A stretch of 64,000 nt of DNA from Deltaproteobacteria bacterium (GTDB lineage: Bacteria > Myxococcota_A > Polyangia > GCA-2747355). The position numbers were made by a program, and so were the translations under genes. Location: NCBI GenBank assembly GCA_020633415.1, contig JACKDQ010000001.1:186001-250000 (forward strand), read 5' to 3'. A model generated the notes under the pieces. The model had not been told where the DNA came from and did not search any database. It saw only the letters and a program-made list of their open reading frames with translations. Position 1 is the stretch's first letter. The number at the start of each line of letters is the position of its first letter. This document shows positions 52,103 through 61,166 of the stretch, piece by piece.

Positions 52103-53101
52103 ATGGCCAGAGACAACAAGGCGACGGTGGCGATCGTGCTGCTGCTGCTCGCTGGAGCAGCGATCGCGCTGTTTCTGCTGCTAAAAAAACCTCACCCCTA
52201 CGCCGCGGCGTGTCAGCGGGTCAATCATCTCTGCCACACCAACTTGCGGCTCGAACGCTGCGAGGCGGACTTTTCCAAGCTGCGCGATCTGATCGGTGAA
52301 AAGGACGCGCTCGAAGCGGCTCAGTGCGTTGAGCGCGCCGATTCCTGCATGGCGATCGCCGGCTGTGCGGCGGGTGCTGGCAGTGCAGCTCTCGGACAGA
52401 TCGTCGGTGGTGTGGTCGGTCGCGTCGGACCCAAGGTGCTCGAAGGGGCGCTCAAGTTGGCCAAGGGCATCGAGCGCGCCACGGCTAAGGTTCCGCAGGC
52501 GATCGATCGGGTGACAAAGGCTGTCGATCGCAACATCGACCGCGCTACCGAGGCCTCGAAACAGGCGATCGACAAGACCGCTGCGGCGCTCGATCGCACC
52601 GGCCAGGCGGTTGATCAGACGATCAGTGGCGCCGCCGCGGCGTTTGATCGCAAGTTTGCCCGAGCGGAAAAGGAAATCGAAGCAGCCCTGAAACACGTCG
52701 ATCGTGAGATCGCAAAAACCGAGCGCGCGATCGATCAGGCGGGTCGCGAGATCAGCAAGAAGGGCAACGAGATCAGCGCGCAGGTCGACCGCTCGCTGTC
52801 CTACGCCTGGGATGCTTTCGAGCGGGCAAAAAACGGACTCGGGCTAAGCGATGATCAAGCGAAGAACAAGAGCCACAAGCAGGCGGTGATCGAACGCCTC
52901 GAGCGCGCGGTTGCCGATATTCGCGAGGCGGTCGTCAAAGGGCAGCTGGCTGTCGCCAAGCTGCGACTGATCGACGTGGCTTGGATTCCCGGCACATGTT
53001 CGGACAAGGTCGAGGATGCGGCGATGACGCGGTACTACGACAAGAAGCGTCAGGCGCTCGCGGCGATCATCGAATCCACGGGGCGCTCCTCGACGCCCTG
53101 A
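52103..53101 (+). CDS. membrane-anchored six-cysteine protein with long amphipathic helix repeats
   Basis: 332 residues behind GGGAGGAG. Membrane helix VAIVLLLLAGAAIALFLLL, then the six-cysteine domain (C-x6-C-x8-C-x21-C-x6-C-x5-C) shared with the 143-residue protein at 8872. From about 125 to 245 there are 11-14-residue amphipathic repeats (AIDRVTKAVDRNIDRATEAS, AVDQTISGAAAAFDRKFARA, VDREIAKTERAIDQAGREIS) like those in apolipoprotein or LEA proteins. Then a coiled coil and a conserved-looking end (RLIDVAWIPGTCSD). It may bind membrane surfaces. Unknown function. Confidence 0.78.
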   Translation: MARDNKATVAIVLLLLAGAAIALFLLLKKPHPYAAACQRVNHLCHTNLRLERCEADFSKLRDLIGEKDALEAAQCVERADSCMAIAGCAAGAGSAALGQIVGGVVGRVGPKVLEGALKLAKGIERATAKVPQAIDRVTKAVDRNIDRATEASKQAIDKTAAALDRTGQAVDQTISGAAAAFDRKFARAEKEIEAALKHVDREIAKTERAIDQAGREISKKGNEISAQVDRSLSYAWDAFERAKNGLGLSDDQAKNKSHKQAVIERLERAVADIREAVVKGQLAVAKLRLIDVAWIPGTCSDKVEDAAMTRYYDKKRQALAAIIESTGRSSTP

Positions 53102-53110
53102 CTCGCGAGC

Positions 53111-53980
53111 TTAGGGTGCGCCTTTCCCCGCGCGCAGTTGGGCGACAGCTCGATCGACGTACGAGGTCACGTCTTTGCCGCCGATGCGCACCGGTTGTCT
53201 CAAAAAGTAACCCTGCTTGGCAGCCTCTTCGATCAGCGTCGCTTGTTGCTCGGGCTCGAGCTGTTGCCATGGCGTTTGCGGAACCGAGCCTTCGATGTTG
53301 TAGGCCTTGCCGCGCCATTGGGAGACAAGCGCTTCGGAGAGATAGTCGGTGCCGCCGTTTTGATGCTGCCAGACATGGGTCATCTCGTGAGCGAGCAGCG
53401 CCGGATACTTGGGATCCTTTGGGTCGGCGTCCTTGAAGTAGATCGTGTCGCCGAGCACGAAGGGGCGGTTGTTTGTCGAAGCCACGCCGGCACTGCCGAA
53501 TTTGAGCCGCACGCTGTCGAGGTTGACGCTGACGCCAAAGATCTTGCGGAGGTAGTCTTTCTCAGCGCTGTTGAGTTCGCGTCCCTTGGCTTCGAGGCCG
53601 ATCGCGGTTTGAATCGCGCTGATCGCCGACCCGCCAGCCATCAGCAGGGCGTCGATCGGCGTCTGGACAAACAGCTTGAGCAGCCCGATGCCGAGCTGTT
53701 TCAGTCCATCGATGAACTTGCCGCTGAAGAAGGAAGCGAGGGCTTTGGCAAAATCGCTGAACGCTTCGGCGATATTCTTGAAGACGCCGCCGACCGCGTT
53801 CTTGGTCCCTTTAACTAGGCTTTCGCTGCTGTCTTTGCCGGCTAGCGCGATCAGCGTGCCGACGCCGACTTGCGCGCTGGCGATCACGTCGGTCGTCTTT
53901 GGAGCGGCGATTGTTTTCGTTGGATTGGTGGTCTGCGCGAGCTGCACGGGGGGCGTTGCGCGCGAGTTTTCAATGCGCAT
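53111..53980 (-). CDS. DUF4157-like (eCIS-core) zincin
   Basis: 289 residues behind GGAGA. The core (about 148-215) reads GRELNSAEKDYLRKIFGVSV, DTIYFKDADP and LLAHEMTHVWQHQNGG: HEMTH is a zinc-protease HExxH motif in the setting typical of DUF4157, a domain often found as cargo of extracellular contractile injection systems. No signal peptide is obvious; the first 100 residues are Ala/Lys-rich with hydrophobic helices (LFVQTPIDALLMAGGSAISA) that could insert in membranes. No tail sheath, tube or baseplate genes lie nearby. Convergent with the helix-repeat gene. Confidence 0.8.
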   Translation of the reverse strand: MRIENSRATPPVQLAQTTNPTKTIAAPKTTDVIASAQVGVGTLIALAGKDSSESLVKGTKNAVGGVFKNIAEAFSDFAKALASFFSGKFIDGLKQLGIGLLKLFVQTPIDALLMAGGSAISAIQTAIGLEAKGRELNSAEKDYLRKIFGVSVNLDSVRLKFGSAGVASTNNRPFVLGDTIYFKDADPKDPKYPALLAHEMTHVWQHQNGGTDYLSEALVSQWRGKAYNIEGSVPQTPWQQLEPEQQATLIEEAAKQGYFLRQPVRIGGKDVTSYVDRAVAQLRAGKGAP

Positions 53981-54073
53981 TACGAGTCTCCTTGGGTTGT
54001 CCGCGTTATCGTTTGCGCGCCGTTTGGGGTTGCGCGTGGAGCGGGGCCCCGCTGACGTGCTACGCTAGGCAGC

Positions 54074-55141
54074 ATGAAGAAAACCCAATTGCAGTTTCTT
54101 TCCGAACTGCTCGACGCGCCGAGTCCCTCGGGCTATGAGGGTCCAGCGCGTCGTGTCTGGTGCGCGGCGCTCGAAGGTGTCGCTGACGAGCTGACCGTTG
54201 ATGTTCATGGCAACGCGATCGCGACGCTCAATCCCAAAGGGGCGCCCCATGTGATGCTGGCCGGCCACATCGACGAGATCGGCTTTTTGGTCAACCACAT
54301 CGAAGAATCGGGGCTGATCCGCTTTCAGCCGATCGGTGGACACGATATGCGCGGCATCGCTGGTCGGCGGGTTTGGGTCCACGCGGCCAGCGGGCCGATT
54401 CTCGGCGTGGTCGGTAAGCAACCGGTCCATCTGATGCGCAACCGCGATCGATCGACCTCGCCGCCGCAGGCTAGCGAGCTGTGGATCGATTGTGGCTTCC
54501 AAAAGAAAAAGGAGGCCGCTGACGTGGTGGCGATCGGCGATCCGATCACCTATGTGGATAGTTTTGCCCTGATGCGCAACGACATTGCCGTCGCCCGCGG
54601 TTTTGACAATCGCGTGGGAGCTTTCGTTGTTGCCGAGGTCCTGCGCTCGCTAAAGCGGGCTAAGGGGCTGCGTGCGCGCGTCTCGGCAGTAGCCACCGTG
54701 CAAGAAGAGATCGGTTTGCGTGGTGCGACAACTAGCGCCTTTGGTCTAGCGCCCGACATCGGTATCGCTGTCGACGTGACGTGGGCGACCGATAATCCGG
54801 GTGGCAATGCTCGCGAGGTCGGTGAGGTCAAACTTGGTGCAGGGCCCGTGCTCTCGCGCGGCGCCAACATCAACCCACCGTTGTTGGCGCTGTTGGAGGC
54901 GGCCGCGAAGAAGGCCAACATCTCCTATCAGCTGCGCGCATCGGGGCGCGCTACGGGGACCGATGCCAACGCGATTCAGTTGACACGAGGCGGCGTGGCG
55001 ACGGCGCTGGTCAGCATTCCCAACCGCTATATGCACTCGCCCGTCGAGATCTGCCACCTCAAAGACATCGTCAACAGCATCAAACTGATCGCCGACACGC
55101 TGCGAACGCTCACGCCCAAGACGCGACTGATTCCGGACTAA
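54074..55141 (+). CDS. M42 family aminopeptidase
   Basis: 355 residues, the normal M42 length. Two-metal site residues lie in AGHIDEIGFLV, FDNRVGAFVV, QEEIGLRGA (catalytic glutamates) and IAVDVTWATD; the final histidine is in RYMHSPVE. Family members are cytoplasmic dodecameric aminopeptidases of the TET type, acting on short peptides. Divergent from the zincin gene by 93 bases. Confidence 0.93.
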   Translation: MKKTQLQFLSELLDAPSPSGYEGPARRVWCAALEGVADELTVDVHGNAIATLNPKGAPHVMLAGHIDEIGFLVNHIEESGLIRFQPIGGHDMRGIAGRRVWVHAASGPILGVVGKQPVHLMRNRDRSTSPPQASELWIDCGFQKKKEAADVVAIGDPITYVDSFALMRNDIAVARGFDNRVGAFVVAEVLRSLKRAKGLRARVSAVATVQEEIGLRGATTSAFGLAPDIGIAVDVTWATDNPGGNAREVGEVKLGAGPVLSRGANINPPLLALLEAAAKKANISYQLRASGRATGTDANAIQLTRGGVATALVSIPNRYMHSPVEICHLKDIVNSIKLIADTLRTLTPKTRLIPD

Positions 55142-55194
55142 GGCGCCGCCGGCGCGCCGCCGCACGCTTCGATCGGATCGTGTTTGGCCGGTGG

Positions 55195-56667
55195 CTACTG
55201 TTTGTCGCGCGCGCGCTCGGCCGAATGGGAGCGTTTCCGCGGAGTCTGCGAAAACGCTTGGCCTAACAGCGCCCGTGCTTGCTCGGCGTGCCGCTCGGGC
55301 ACGAGAATCGTGATCGGGATGTAGGGGCCGAAGACCAGCAGCAAACTGCGGTGAGCTGCGGCTCGAGCATGGATCTCGATGCCGAGCTCGGCCAGCCGGG
55401 CTCGCACCGCGGGAACGGCGTATTGGCGGTCCAAGCGCCAGACGGGCAGCAGCGCGCCTTGCTCGCGACGGGCCTGCCACTCGCCGCGCAGATCGCAGAC
55501 GATCGCTGCGGCGAGCAGCAAGCCGACAAGTGGCAGTCCGGGCAGCATCCAGCTCAGCATGATTTGGTCGACGACCAAGAGGCCGATCGGCAACAACATC
55601 GAGAGCAGGATTTCGCGTGGGCTGAGTCGTGGGCGCAGCGTTAAGCCGAGCTGGACGTAGGTTTGATCGACGTTGCGGCGCAGCGCGAACAAGCGGCCGA
55701 ATAGCCAGGTTAGGATGACGGCACAGATCGATACGGCCAAAAGGTACAGCGTGTCGCCAGGGACAAGGCGATCGAGAATGTGGGGGCGATCGATATTGAT
55801 CAGCGCCAACGAGTTGAGCAAATGAACGACCTGGTAGCTGTCGAGCAGCGGCGCCAACCCGGCGACGGGCAAGGGGAATGGCCGTGGAATAAGCGCGCTG
55901 ACCTGGGCGCCGGGGTCATCGCTAGGTGGGCGATGATGGTTGCGCTGCTGGAGTGATAGGCCGAACGCGAAGATGCCAATGGCGCTAGCGAGCCAGACCA
56001 TGCCCTGGGCCAACGAGCGATCGCCGTGGCTGAACGTGATCAGCAGCTGGATAACGATCGGGACCAGTTCGGCAGCAACGGCCAACAGGACGATCCATGA
56101 AAACCCTTCGCCGATCCCATGGCGCGAGATCCAGATCGCAGTGGCGATCAAGGCGGCGCTGGCAGACAGCCAACACAGTGGCGCGAGGGGGCTGAACTGA
56201 TCGGGATAGAATGCGCTGTTGGCGTAGCGATAGAGCAGCCAGGCCTGCAGCAGCAGACTGAGGCCGCCGAGGACCAACGAGGCGCGGACCAACTGATGGC
56301 GACGCTGATCATTGCGCCAGGGCCGCAGGCGCGGAACGATCAGCGCGACCAGCTCAACCAGCCAGAAAGCAGCGAAGAAGCCGTGCATGCCGAGGGCGAA
56401 CCAGCCTTGCGGAAAGGTCGCGTCGGCCACCGTTGGTGCGCCGGGAAGCGGAAGCCAGGTCAAGAGCAGCCAAAGTGCGCAGAGCGCGAGTGCTGGAAGC
56501 AGCCGCTGGTACGGTGCCGGACCGAGGGCTACCCGGGGTTCTACCGGCGCGGGCCCATCGACGAGCTGCTCGCCGCAGTCGGTGCAGAGCCTGGCGTCAT
56601 CGTTGTAGCTCGCCGGGCGTTTGGTCAGCTGCCGATGGCGGCAAGTGCGGTTGGGGCAGTGGCGCAT
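55195..56667 (-). CDS. multi-pass membrane protein with N-terminal zinc ribbon
   Basis: 490 residues. The start is a zinc ribbon (CPNRTC ... LCTDCGEQL), followed by some nine to ten membrane helices (ALALCALWLLLTWLPL, GFFAAFWLVELVALIV, SWIVLLAVAAELVPIVIQLL). After about 410 there is a cytoplasmic basic domain (DRQYAVPAVRARLAELGIEI; VFGPYIPITILVPE). Function unknown; the ribbon suggests an RNA- or protein-contact role at the membrane. Confidence 0.72.
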   Translation of the reverse strand: MRHCPNRTCRHRQLTKRPASYNDDARLCTDCGEQLVDGPAPVEPRVALGPAPYQRLLPALALCALWLLLTWLPLPGAPTVADATFPQGWFALGMHGFFAAFWLVELVALIVPRLRPWRNDQRRHQLVRASLVLGGLSLLLQAWLLYRYANSAFYPDQFSPLAPLCWLSASAALIATAIWISRHGIGEGFSWIVLLAVAAELVPIVIQLLITFSHGDRSLAQGMVWLASAIGIFAFGLSLQQRNHHRPPSDDPGAQVSALIPRPFPLPVAGLAPLLDSYQVVHLLNSLALINIDRPHILDRLVPGDTLYLLAVSICAVILTWLFGRLFALRRNVDQTYVQLGLTLRPRLSPREILLSMLLPIGLLVVDQIMLSWMLPGLPLVGLLLAAAIVCDLRGEWQARREQGALLPVWRLDRQYAVPAVRARLAELGIEIHARAAAHRSLLLVFGPYIPITILVPERHAEQARALLGQAFSQTPRKRSHSAERARDKQ

Positions 56668-56727
56668 CGCTTTAGAGCATAGTCACAGTTGACTTCACTG
56701 TGGTGTGATTTTGCGCACAGTGGGGGA

Positions 56728-57564
56728 TCAGCGCGATGGGGCGAGGCCGATGCAGGTGATGCCGGCTGAGATCAAGGCGATCGCCAGCCAGCGGCGGCGC
56801 GTGACCTGTTCGGCGAAAAACAGACGGCCGCAAACGCCCGACAGCAAGATACCCGTCGAACGCGCGGCGACTACGTAGCCCAGCGGAGCAACGCGCATCG
56901 CGGCGAGCACCAGCGCGTAGCCGACTGCCATACACAGCCCGCCGATCAGCACCCGCTGTGGGCGACGAAGCAGCGGCATCACCGGTCCGTCGGCGAGTGC
57001 CATCGGTGCGAGCAGGATAAAAAACGGTACCCAAAGGCCAAGGACATAGTCTTGGGCGGCGACCTGACGGACGCCAACGGCGTCGATCGTCAGGTAGGCG
57101 CCGATGCAAAGCGCTGTCGAAAGCGTCAGCAGCACCGTCTTTCGATCGACGTTTTTCTGGGGGCGTCCGAGTTCGACGAGCGGTGCGACAACGGTAAGCG
57201 CGATGCCGACCCAGCCCAGCCAGCTCGGGCGCTCACCGAGCAGCGTGACGCTGAATAGGGTTGCCAACACCGCGCCGATCCCGCGGCAGTAGGGGTAGAC
57301 GAAACTGATGTTGCCCGTGCGGTAGGCGCGGCCGAGAAAAAAGAAGTACCCGGCGTGCACCGTCCCGCTGGCGCCGATGCAAAGCAGCGCGGTCTGATCA
57401 AGTCGCGGCAAGATCCACGGGCAGCAGGCCAGGCTGATCAGTGCCACTGGCGCGGCTGCGAGCCAGAGAAAGGTGACCTGACTGGACGCGTTCTTGGCCA
57501 GCAGGTTCCAGCCCATGTGTGCAACCGAACCGGTGACGACCATTAGTAAGGCGATCGGATCCAT
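56728..57564 (-). CDS. EamA/DMT-family transporter
   Basis: 278 residues with about ten membrane helices in two five-helix repeats, typical of the drug/metabolite transporters. Signature-like parts are GYFFFLGRAYRTGNISFVYP and GYALVLAAMRVAPLGYVVAA, each followed by a helix and ER/EQVTRRRWLAI. Substrate unknown; family members export amino acids, nucleosides or sugars. Confidence 0.88.
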   Translation of the reverse strand: MDPIALLMVVTGSVAHMGWNLLAKNASSQVTFLWLAAAPVALISLACCPWILPRLDQTALLCIGASGTVHAGYFFFLGRAYRTGNISFVYPYCRGIGAVLATLFSVTLLGERPSWLGWVGIALTVVAPLVELGRPQKNVDRKTVLLTLSTALCIGAYLTIDAVGVRQVAAQDYVLGLWVPFFILLAPMALADGPVMPLLRRPQRVLIGGLCMAVGYALVLAAMRVAPLGYVVAARSTGILLSGVCGRLFFAEQVTRRRWLAIALISAGITCIGLAPSR

Positions 57565-57759
57565 CGGCGAAGCTATCCCAGCCCTAGTACGCGATGGCTA
57601 GCATGCGGTTGGATCTGGAAACCGCAAAAATCGCCCTCGTCGGCGGCGTAGCGCAACGAATTATCTCCGCGGTGCGGCTCTGGCTACGCACCAGTTGTCG
57701 GTCGTGAACAGACGCGCGTCAGAGCGTCCGGGGTGTCGCGCTAGCTGTTAGTGAGGGTG

Positions 57760-58266
57760 CTAGCAGGTGGGGCACGAGCAAGACACCACGTTGGGGGCGA
57801 CGTTGTTCGAGCAGAGCACATAGGGTCTCAGACAAACGCTGCTTCCAACGCAGGCGCAGCTTCGGTTGCTGGTGCAGCTACTCGGTACAGCGCGGCAGTT
57901 GTAGACCGGCCCGAGTTGTTGCACATCGACGACGCAGATCTCGGTCGCCGCGTTGCATTGTTTACTGCCGCAATGTGTGATCGCGGAGGCATTCGCGTCG
58001 GCGACAATGGCGTCGGAGAGGCTGGCATCCGTGGCGGAGGTGTCGCCTGAGGCGTCGCTCGCAGAGCCGTCGCTCGTCGATAGATCGGTTTGCAATAGAT
58101 CCGTTGCGTCGATGGTGCTGTGGCCATCAGAAGGTGGCGTAGCGGCATCATCTCGTCTGGTGTCGCGGATGGTGGCTCCGTCGCGGGTTGTTGTTGACGC
58201 GCTGCTGCAGCAGGCCAGCGACAGACAACTCGCGCATAGCATGGCCAGGCAGGTCTTGGTCGACAT
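57760..58266 (-). CDS. small Cys-rich lipoprotein with Asp/Ser/Thr linker
   Basis: 168 residues from ATG 58266 (GAGGAG upstream); a longer frame upstream is arginine-rich noise. Lipobox LSLAC followed by CSS, then about 75 residues of D/S/T/A linker (DLSTSDGSASDASGDTSATD), then a compact domain with about 12 cysteines (THCGSKQCNAATEICVVDVQ, CRAVPSSCTSNRSCACVGSS, VSCSCPTC). Stalk-and-head layout like the NHL and SGNH lipoproteins here. Function unknown. Confidence 0.7.
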   Translation of the reverse strand: MSTKTCLAMLCASCLSLACCSSASTTTRDGATIRDTRRDDAATPPSDGHSTIDATDLLQTDLSTSDGSASDASGDTSATDASLSDAIVADANASAITHCGSKQCNAATEICVVDVQQLGPVYNCRAVPSSCTSNRSCACVGSSVCLRPYVLCSNNVAPNVVSCSCPTC

Positions 58267-58426
58267 TTTGCGCTCCTCGCCGGCCGGCGCCGGCTGCAGC
58301 CGTTCGTGTAGCAGAGCGTGCGGCGCCAAGCAACCAAGCCGCGCTCCGCCGAAACTTTTGCAGCAGCGACGCGGCCGATGGGGCGTGCGTTCCCTTGGCG
58401 CGCGGCGATCTTTGAGCTGTCGATGG

Positions 58427-58999
58427 CTACGGTTGGGGATCACGCCGGCAGGCCGCTCCGTTTGCGGGTAGCGCCTCTGCGTCCAAAAACTGCTGCACCG
58501 CTGCCGACAACCGGCTGAGGTTCGGCGTCAGCGATCGGGCCACATAGCGCTCCAGCGGGCCCTTGAGCCGCAGGCCAATTACGCGTGGGACGCCGGGGAT
58601 TTCGGCGGGGTCGATCTCCAGTTCGATGTGTAAGACCATGCGCGTGCCGCCGCCCGGCTCGTCGGTCAGCAGCGTCGTCCCTTGGCAACGCAGGCAGCGC
58701 GCCGCGATCCGCGGCTCGATACGCCAATGGCACTTCGCCTCGTCGGTGTACCACTCAGCCTTGTCGTCGATGCCCAGTAGGTTGCGGCTGATGAACGGTC
58801 GCAAGACCAGCGGGATGCTGCGCCGCGCGCCCTCCCAGCGATAGGTCATCCGCACCACGCCGGGCGCCTCGTCGCGCGCGAGGATCGCCACGCCTTCGAC
58901 GTCGGGCATAAAGTGCGCAACCTCGTCGATTCGGTCGCGAATGGCGATCAGCACCGCGTCACGCGGGTGGTCGATGGTGGTGGAAAGCTCCAGTTGCAT
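58427..58999 (-). CDS. START/SRPBCC-like lipid- or ligand-binding protein
   Basis: 190 residues from ATG 58999; GTG 59008 is possible. Opens MQLELSTTIDHPRDAVLIAI, typical of SRPBCC proteins, with repeated long strands (VVRMTYRWEGARRSIPLVL, TRMVLHIELEID). It resembles DUF2505-type proteins that end in a helix (ERYVARSLTPNLSRLSAAV). No signal peptide. Ligand unknown. Confidence 0.7.
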   Translation of the reverse strand: MQLELSTTIDHPRDAVLIAIRDRIDEVAHFMPDVEGVAILARDEAPGVVRMTYRWEGARRSIPLVLRPFISRNLLGIDDKAEWYTDEAKCHWRIEPRIAARCLRCQGTTLLTDEPGGGTRMVLHIELEIDPAEIPGVPRVIGLRLKGPLERYVARSLTPNLSRLSAAVQQFLDAEALPANGAACRRDPQP

Positions 59000-59078
59000 G
59001 ACGCCCACCGTAGCACAAACGCGTGCATGGCAGTCTACAGCCAGCCGCTCGCGGTTTGACCCTTTGCGCGCGCCGTGG

Positions 59079-60137
59079 TCAGCGCCGATACCAGCTCTGG
59101 GTCAACATTCGTTGATGGATCGTTTCGGCGATCTTCTGCTCGGCGCCGCTGGCAGGGTGGAGGCCGTCGTTGGCGTAGTCGCCACGCGTGTAACACACAC
59201 CGCTGGCGTTTTTCTCGCCGCTCGCGCAGTCGGGCGCCCAGATGTAGCCGCCCCAGCCGTACCAGATGCCTGATCTGTTGGCGTTCCCTTTTAGCCATTG
59301 GTTGATCGCGTGCCCCTGCTCGTAAGATACCGGCTCGCCAAACTCGACCCGTTGACTGTAGCCGCCGTAGCTGCGACTCGCGATATAGACCGCGTTGACG
59401 GCCTTGAAGTGGGTGGCGACACGTTGGGCAAAGCTATCGAGCTTGGCCTGCATTGCTGACAGCGCGCTCGTCGCTGCGGGATAAAGCGGAAGCGGCTGAC
59501 CATTTCGATCGACCGTCTGCTTTTGGGCGGCCTTGTGCCAGATCACTTTGACCTGATCAGCCTTGATGCCCTGCTGGGGCAAGACGACGTCGATGCAGTT
59601 CTGCCACGTCTTGGCGTCGTTTTTGCTGTCGATCCAGGCTTCGATGCCGGCGCCGCTGGCCCCGCAGTTGGCGATCTTTACCGCTGGCGATACGCTGGCT
59701 GCATCGCTTTGTCTCAGCTTGCGCCAGGCCTCGCACTCCTGAAGTCCATTGCTCGGGCCGATACAGATCACCCCGATCGTGCCGTCGACCGGCAGGATGC
59801 TCGGCTGACCCGTGTCGGTCAGTCTCAGGTCGAGTCCCTTGTAGCGGCCGGGCGTGTTGGGATCATCGCCGCGATCGATCGGAAAAGGTGTGGTGACATC
59901 TGCGCCGGCTGGCGCTGATGCTGCGGCGTCGCTGCGGGAGATGTCGGTGCGGGCAGTGCCGGTGTCGCCGGTGTCGCTGGTCGTCGTGTCAATGTCGCTT
60001 CGCGTGGACTGATCAAGCGTGTCGGCTGCGTCGGCGATGCTCGTCGCACCGCCGCCGTCAACCGCTGGCGGGTCTGTGGTCGTCGTGGCGCAAGCCCCGC
60101 AGATCAGTGTGCAGATGATCATCGTTTTTCGGGTCAT
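59079..60137 (-). CDS. SGNH-fold hydrolase lipoprotein
   Basis: 352 residues. Lipobox LICGAC, then an Asp/Ser/Thr linker (about 20-85). The head has the SGNH blocks: the nucleophile in GVICIGPSNGLQEC, the glycine in IANCGASGAGIEAW, and the catalytic Asp/His in DYANDGLHPASGAEQ. Such enzymes deacetylate or de-esterify surface glycans. The flexible stalk resembles those in two other lipoproteins in the window. Divergent from the next gene. Confidence 0.85.
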   Translation of the reverse strand: MTRKTMIICTLICGACATTTTDPPAVDGGGATSIADAADTLDQSTRSDIDTTTSDTGDTGTARTDISRSDAAASAPAGADVTTPFPIDRGDDPNTPGRYKGLDLRLTDTGQPSILPVDGTIGVICIGPSNGLQECEAWRKLRQSDAASVSPAVKIANCGASGAGIEAWIDSKNDAKTWQNCIDVVLPQQGIKADQVKVIWHKAAQKQTVDRNGQPLPLYPAATSALSAMQAKLDSFAQRVATHFKAVNAVYIASRSYGGYSQRVEFGEPVSYEQGHAINQWLKGNANRSGIWYGWGGYIWAPDCASGEKNASGVCYTRGDYANDGLHPASGAEQKIAETIHQRMLTQSWYRR

Positions 60138-60263
60138 AACGCTACCAACCCCCAACGGCCGACAAAGTTGCGCCGCGAGTAGCGGAATTTTCGCCTGGAA
60201 TACAGGATGCTAGCGCCGAGCCCCGTTGACCAACATCGGTTGTGCTATCTTGCGCTGGTGAGG

Positions 60264-61070
60264 ATGTCCAACACACGCTGCGGATTGGCTGCGACCCTGA
60301 TCAGCGCCCTGTTCACGGCTTGTAGCGGTAATGCCGAGCAGCCGACCGATGCCGGCGCCAGCGATGCCGTGCAAGCGTTGTTCGTGCAGGCGCAGCTCGC
60401 CGATTACAAGCAGCGGCCGATTCAGCGCGCGGGTGCGATCGTCTGCAACGAGACCGTCTGTTATTCCGGAGAAAGCGGGATCACTGGCGGCCTGACGATC
60501 GCGGTGGCGATGACCGGTCGCTATCTGTTTCACATGCGCAATGCCGTCGCCTATGGTGAGGCGTTTGCCGATGTCGCCTTTGGGGTAACGATCGATGACC
60601 TCGCGCTGGGTAGTCTGGACCTCGGCGTGATCTCGCCGGCGCCGCTCGGTGCAGCGACCCGCCTCGATCCGAGCAACGGCGGCAAGCTCACGCTCGACGG
60701 TGGGGTGATTCTCGATGTCGCGCCGGGCGTGACCATCCCCGCGCCGCTGATGACCGACATCGATGTCGCCGCGGCGGTGATCCCCGCCGCGCAGATTCCG
60801 CAGCGCTTGTTGGCGACGGGTCCGGCGCGCACGGCCTTGCTCGGCTGGGTGCTCACGCCATGGGAGGTCACCTTCAGTTCGCCGGTGGATTTTTTGATCC
60901 CCAGCACGGCTCAAGCGATCGCTGAAGCGGACCTCTATCACGCCGATTTCGTCAGCGGCGCGTTGAAACCCCATGGCAAAGTCAAAGTTGACGCGAGCGG
61001 CGCCATCAAGAACCTCGGCCCGGGTTTGAGCGCTCTCGGTTGGTTTGTCGTCTACGCGCCGGCAAAATAG
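60264..61070 (+). CDS. lipoprotein, unknown, Ala/Asp-rich N-terminus
   Basis: 268 residues from ATG 60264; GTG 60258 is an alternative. There is little ribosome site; a TATCTT at 60246-60251 so close to the GTG would permit a leaderless message, a guess. Lipobox SALFTAC. The body is beta-rich with many hydrophobic repeats (GVTIDDLALGSLDLGVI; TPWEVTFSSPVDFLIPSTAQ) and two cysteines (IVCNETVCYSGE). It has no GKGE tag. No family known. Confidence 0.65.
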   Translation: MSNTRCGLAATLISALFTACSGNAEQPTDAGASDAVQALFVQAQLADYKQRPIQRAGAIVCNETVCYSGESGITGGLTIAVAMTGRYLFHMRNAVAYGEAFADVAFGVTIDDLALGSLDLGVISPAPLGAATRLDPSNGGKLTLDGGVILDVAPGVTIPAPLMTDIDVAAAVIPAAQIPQRLLATGPARTALLGWVLTPWEVTFSSPVDFLIPSTAQAIAEADLYHADFVSGALKPHGKVKVDASGAIKNLGPGLSALGWFVVYAPAK

Positions 61071-61166
61071 GGCAGCGTTCCTGCTATATTACCTGACAAT
61101 TGGCCGATTTGCGCACAGGGTTCTCTCGCGGCTGTGCTAGGCTCGCCGCCGAGAGAGGAGACTTAC

